From NCBI GenBank assembly GCA_029260735.1, contig JAJDCR010000160.1, positions 1-64,000 of the forward strand: a stretch of 64,000 nucleotides of DNA, written 5' to 3'. The position numbers and the translations under genes were made by a program. The number at the start of each line of letters is the position of its first letter. Position 1 is the stretch's first letter. Below the pieces are notes generated by a model, which saw nothing but the letters and a program-made list of their open reading frames with translations, was not told where the DNA came from and ran no database searches. Source of the DNA: Planctomycetota bacterium. GTDB taxonomy: Bacteria; Planctomycetota; Uabimicrobiia; Uabimicrobiales; Uabimicrobiaceae. Of this stretch, positions 61,190-64,000 are shown piece after piece.

Positions 61190-62698
61190 GTGCTGGGACA
61201 TATTATGGGGATTATGGGAGCTATAGGCTTTATTCTGGTTTTGATTTTTTGTTTTGAATGGCTTCGCCAAAAAGAACTTCTAAGCCCAAAAACTACTCGC
61301 AAATACATTCACATTGGAGTGGCTCATACCTGGCTAATTGCGATGTTTTATCTTCCCGAACTTTCTTATGCCATTGTTCCTCCTATCCTTTTTACAGGGG
61401 TTAATTATTGGGCTTATCGAAAAAATATTTGGAAGAGTATGAATTTAGAGGAAGAAGGGCGTGAATGGGGAACTATTTACTATCCCTTTGCCATGAGCAT
61501 TTTAATGCTCTTGTGCTGGAGTGATAGAAGCTCTCAATGGCAAGGAGCCATTGCCATATTTATTTTAGGTTACGGAGATGGATTAGCTGCCTTAGTCGGA
61601 CAAAAATATAAAATCTTACCCTTTCAGATAGGCTCTAATAACAAAACTCTTCTCGGTTCGGCTGTGATGCTCCTTAGTTCTTTTTTAGTCTGTTATTTAT
61701 TTTTTCCTCTAGCCTATCCTGGAGAGCCGGGAAGATTAGAAGTTTCTCTTATCATTGCTCTTAGTGCGACTATTATGGAAGCGGTTACTCCTTTTGGACT
61801 CGATAACCTAACGATTCCCTTCTTTGTTTTTGGAATTTTAAATTTTGATGTAGGTTCCTACTCTTATTACTTTCTTCCTTTAGGTTTTCATTTCTCCCTA
61901 GGATTTAGCTTGAGTATTTTAATCGCTTTCACTGCTTATAGAGGAAAATCTCTCAGTAAAAGTGGCGCATATGGAGCTACTTTTCTAGGCACTGCGATGA
62001 TGATAACATCTGGTCTCTATGGTTGTTTGCAAATGTTTGCCTTCTTTTTATCCTCTTCTTTTTTTAGCCATTTCAAAAAGAAAAGAAAAGAACAAGTAAA
62101 CCAGAAATTTGAAAAAGGTAGCCAAAGAGACGTCGTTCAAGTTTTTGCCAACGGAGGAGTGGGACTAATATTTTCTTTTGCTTTCTACATATCAGGTTCT
62201 TTTGATTATTTAGTGTGTTTAGCGATCTCTTTTGCTGTCGCTAACGCCGATACCTGGGCTACAGAGCTAGGAGTACTTAATTCAAGGCCCCCCATTAGCC
62301 TGCGTACTTTTCAGCCAGTAGACAAAGGAACCTCAGGAGCGGTTAGTTTTCTTGGAATCATTTTCTCTTTTTGCGGAGCTGCTTTTATTGGTCTGACGGC
62401 AGTGCTGGGGTTATGGGGCACAGGAATTATAGAAACAAGCTCAGATTTGATCCTTATAGATTTAAGCCTTGTATTTTTGTGGATAACGGCACTGGGGGCA
62501 CTTGGTTCTTTCATCGACTCTATCTTGGGAGCTTACGGCCAAGCACTTTATCGATGTTCAAAAGAGGGCATAGAAACAGAAAAAGCTTTTACCCAAGGAG
62601 AACCCAATGAGCTCATTAGAGGATTTCGCTGGCTCAATAATGATTTGGTCAATCTGATAAGTATCATTTCTCCGATAGTGTTGATTCATCTTTTATAG
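61190..62698 (+). CDS. fusion of a dolichol/phytol-kinase-like domain with a DUF92 domain
   Basis: The protein has 502 residues and about a dozen membrane helices. The N-terminal half (about 1-230) is a CTP-dependent polyprenol/phytol kinase type (TTRKYIHIGVAHTW, FILGYGDGLAALVGQ from about 124, NNKTLLGSAVM). The C-terminal half (about 235-502) is DUF92/TMEM19, with NADTWATELGVLNSRPP (from 352) and VDKGTSGAVSFLG. In plants the first type (VTE5) phosphorylates phytol and the second (VTE6, DUF92) phosphorylates phytyl phosphate. A fused protein could make an isoprenyl diphosphate in two steps; this is inference. Start is GTG with AAGGGGAAG upstream. Confidence 0.85.
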   Translation: MLGHIMGIMGAIGFILVLIFCFEWLRQKELLSPKTTRKYIHIGVAHTWLIAMFYLPELSYAIVPPILFTGVNYWAYRKNIWKSMNLEEEGREWGTIYYPFAMSILMLLCWSDRSSQWQGAIAIFILGYGDGLAALVGQKYKILPFQIGSNNKTLLGSAVMLLSSFLVCYLFFPLAYPGEPGRLEVSLIIALSATIMEAVTPFGLDNLTIPFFVFGILNFDVGSYSYYFLPLGFHFSLGFSLSILIAFTAYRGKSLSKSGAYGATFLGTAMMITSGLYGCLQMFAFFLSSSFFSHFKKKRKEQVNQKFEKGSQRDVVQVFANGGVGLIFSFAFYISGSFDYLVCLAISFAVANADTWATELGVLNSRPPISLRTFQPVDKGTSGAVSFLGIIFSFCGAAFIGLTAVLGLWGTGIIETSSDLILIDLSLVFLWITALGALGSFIDSILGAYGQALYRCSKEGIETEKAFTQGEPNELIRGFRWLNNDLVNLISIISPIVLIHLL

Positions 62699-62880
62699 GC
62701 TACAGAATGCGTCTTAAAGTTGAAGAAAGAAAAGAATCTCACGCAAAGCCGCCAAGGAAAAAAAATCAAGACAAAAGATAAATTAGGAGAATTTTATCAA
62801 CAGAAAGATTTTTTACATTCTCCTTTGCGGCTTTGCGTGAGATTCTTTTCTTCGGTAGTGATTTGTCTTCTATAGGCTAC
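62676..62880. repeat. small palindromic element with flanking direct repeats
   Basis: The arms 62722-62758 and 62821-62853 are inverted copies (GAATCTCACGCAAAGCCGC in both). They are flanked by direct repeats: 62676-62703 (end of the previous gene, including its stop codon) and 62856-62880, sharing ATAGGCTAC and TAGTG with a few differences. This looks like insertion of a mobile palindrome with a duplicated target. Confidence 0.65.
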
Positions 62881-62928
62881 TAAGAGTGTTTTATTTGCCT
62901 AAAGTCTTTGAAAATGCGATGAAGTGTA

Positions 62929-64000
62929 TTACCGGTTCTCTTCCTCCAAACACTCCCAAATTATTCCGCACAAATAGATTGAGCCGATCACCAGTAACAT
63001 TTCTCCTTCTTTCATCAACTCCAACGATTTTGCGAAAGCTTTTCCTGCATCTCTTTCAAAGTCGATTTGGAAGCTCTCTTGAGGAATTGCTTCGTAGCAT
63101 TTTTCGTGGCCTGGAATTAGGGTTGTGATGATTTGGGGAACTTCAGCTTGGAGTTTTTTTAAAAAACTAGTGGCAGGGCGGTGGCGTGTGCAGGCGAAGA
63201 GAGCTCTTACGGCGGGAGAGAGGATTTTTTTTCTTTGCATTTCTTTGATCGTTGCGAGGTCGGCTGTCAGAGAGGCTTCGTTGTGAGCGCAGGAGAAAAT
63301 TATTTTTTGGCCGGAGAATGTGGTTCGAATATCAAGCCGTCCTGGCCAAGAGCTTTGCGCAATAGTTTGGAGGGCTTTTTGAGGATGAAAGTTTTCTTTT
63401 AAGCAATGGTGAGCTACTCCTAAAGCAAGGCAGGCATTTTGGGCGTAGTGGTGTCCAAACATGGCCAGGGTGAAGTTTTGGTTATTCCAGGAAAAGGTAG
63501 TTCCTTCAGCTCGGATTTTACTGGCAGTAGGTTTTAGATAGGTGATTTTTTTTTGATATTTTTCTTCTTGGGCAGTTATTAAAGGCTGAGCAGTGGAACT
63601 TTGCTCTGCGGAAAAGATATATTTTGCATTTTCGAGCAGGCAGAGTTTTTCTCCGACAATTTCCTCTAATGTTTCCCCTAAATATTCTTTATGGTCTATG
63701 TCAATGGCGGTTATTGCCAAAACAGAGCTTTGAATAGCACTTACAGCATCGAATCTTCCTCCCAGACCTGTTTCCCATATCATATAATCAACTTTTTCTT
63801 GGCAAAAATAATTCCAAGCGAGAACAGTAAGACTTTCAAAGTAAAAAAGATCGTGGCGTTCAAAGAGTTCTTTCAGTTTGGTGAAATTTTCCGTAAAATC
63901 AGTAATCGAGATATTTTTTTTATTGATTTGAATTCTCTCTCGTACGGTAACTAGATGGGGGGAAGTAAAAAGTCCTACTCGATACCCCTGCTCGCTTAAA
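62929..64000 (-). CDS. folC: folylpolyglutamate synthase / dihydrofolate synthase (5' end beyond window)
   Basis: This is a Mur-ligase-fold enzyme that adds glutamate to folates or to dihydropteroate. The frame is open to the window edge, reading EQGYRVGLFTSPHLVTVRER near the edge, then YMIWETGLGGRFDAVSA, TAIDIDHKEYLGETLEEI, GHHYAQNACLAL and SSWPGRLDIRTTFSG. The ATP P-loop (GTNGKGS) should lie upstream of the window. The C-terminal domain (ALFACTRHRPATSFLKKLQ) is shorter than usual but ends at a normal stop. The visible part is about 357 residues. Confidence 0.94.
   Translation of the reverse strand, partial: LSEQGYRVGLFTSPHLVTVRERIQINKKNISITDFTENFTKLKELFERHDLFYFESLTVLAWNYFCQEKVDYMIWETGLGGRFDAVSAIQSSVLAITAIDIDHKEYLGETLEEIVGEKLCLLENAKYIFSAEQSSTAQPLITAQEEKYQKKITYLKPTASKIRAEGTTFSWNNQNFTLAMFGHHYAQNACLALGVAHHCLKENFHPQKALQTIAQSSWPGRLDIRTTFSGQKIIFSCAHNEASLTADLATIKEMQRKKILSPAVRALFACTRHRPATSFLKKLQAEVPQIITTLIPGHEKCYEAIPQESFQIDFERDAGKAFAKSLELMKEGEMLLVIGSIYLCGIIWECLEEENR

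Noticed and set aside
62886..63128. 80-codon plus-strand ORF
   Set aside because: It overlaps the end of folC on the other strand and has no ribosome-binding site or recognisable motif.

Overview
The window is AT-rich, gene-dense DNA from a bacterium with an outer membrane (many signal peptides and lipoboxes, one secretin). Its signalling style is planctomycete/PVC-like: within 64 kb there are two apparently active Ser/Thr kinases, two pseudokinases, three FHA proteins, a GAF-SpoIIE phosphatase, an RsbW-like ATPase, roadblock-type proteins, HEAT/TPR lipoproteins, an FGE-sulfatase domain and a sigma54 activator. I infer a low-GC member of Planctomycetota or a neighbouring lineage. No marker in the window settles the taxonomy, and I found no rRNA, tRNA or CRISPR array.

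Layout. 1-7250: a giant pseudokinase/AAA/TPR/GAF/sigma54-activator protein, then a methionyl-tRNA synthetase homologue that has lost its catalytic motifs. 7251-7564: a repeat element. 7565-20179: a pseudokinase, gamma-glutamyltransferase, an FHA-GAF-PP2C phosphatase and an FHA-ATPase (a likely partner-switch pair), a zinc carboxypeptidase, a cysteine desulfurase and a TPR/HEAT lipoprotein. 20307-29464: a membrane protein, a roadblock protein, a larger acidic partner, a lipoprotein, a secretin, a kinase-FGE fusion, a small membrane protein and an FHA protein. 29473-34597: asparagine synthetase, a second kinase, then a minus-strand set of membrane protein, queF and nusB. 34887-39429: a protein with two Hfq-like Sm domains, an HTH-plus-membrane-fusion protein and a HEAT protein. 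39643-49778: housekeeping genes (truA, phosphoesterase, hibernation factor, HPr, enzyme I, MATE exporter, HrpA helicase). 49779-51473: about 1.7 kb of inverted-repeat elements and gene remnants. 51474-64000: small HTH protein, HTH-GAF regulator, half-size MFS protein, a bufferin-type RiPP cluster (hvfA-hvfB-hvfC), an ABC exporter, unknown proteins, a probable isoprenol kinase fusion and a partial folC.

The most unusual items are: (1) two intergenic elements that share a core of about 50 nt but have different, locus-specific arms of about 50 bp that are self-complementary within each copy; (2) a full-length MetRS-like pseudoenzyme that keeps only its tRNA-binding module intact; (3) a single polypeptide with two Hfq/Sm-like domains; (4) a lipoprotein-type bufferin precursor built from Cys-Gly-Gly-Asp-Lys repeats. 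The signalling proteins probably form phosphorylation and partner-switch networks around envelope functions, but their wiring cannot be read from sequence alone.
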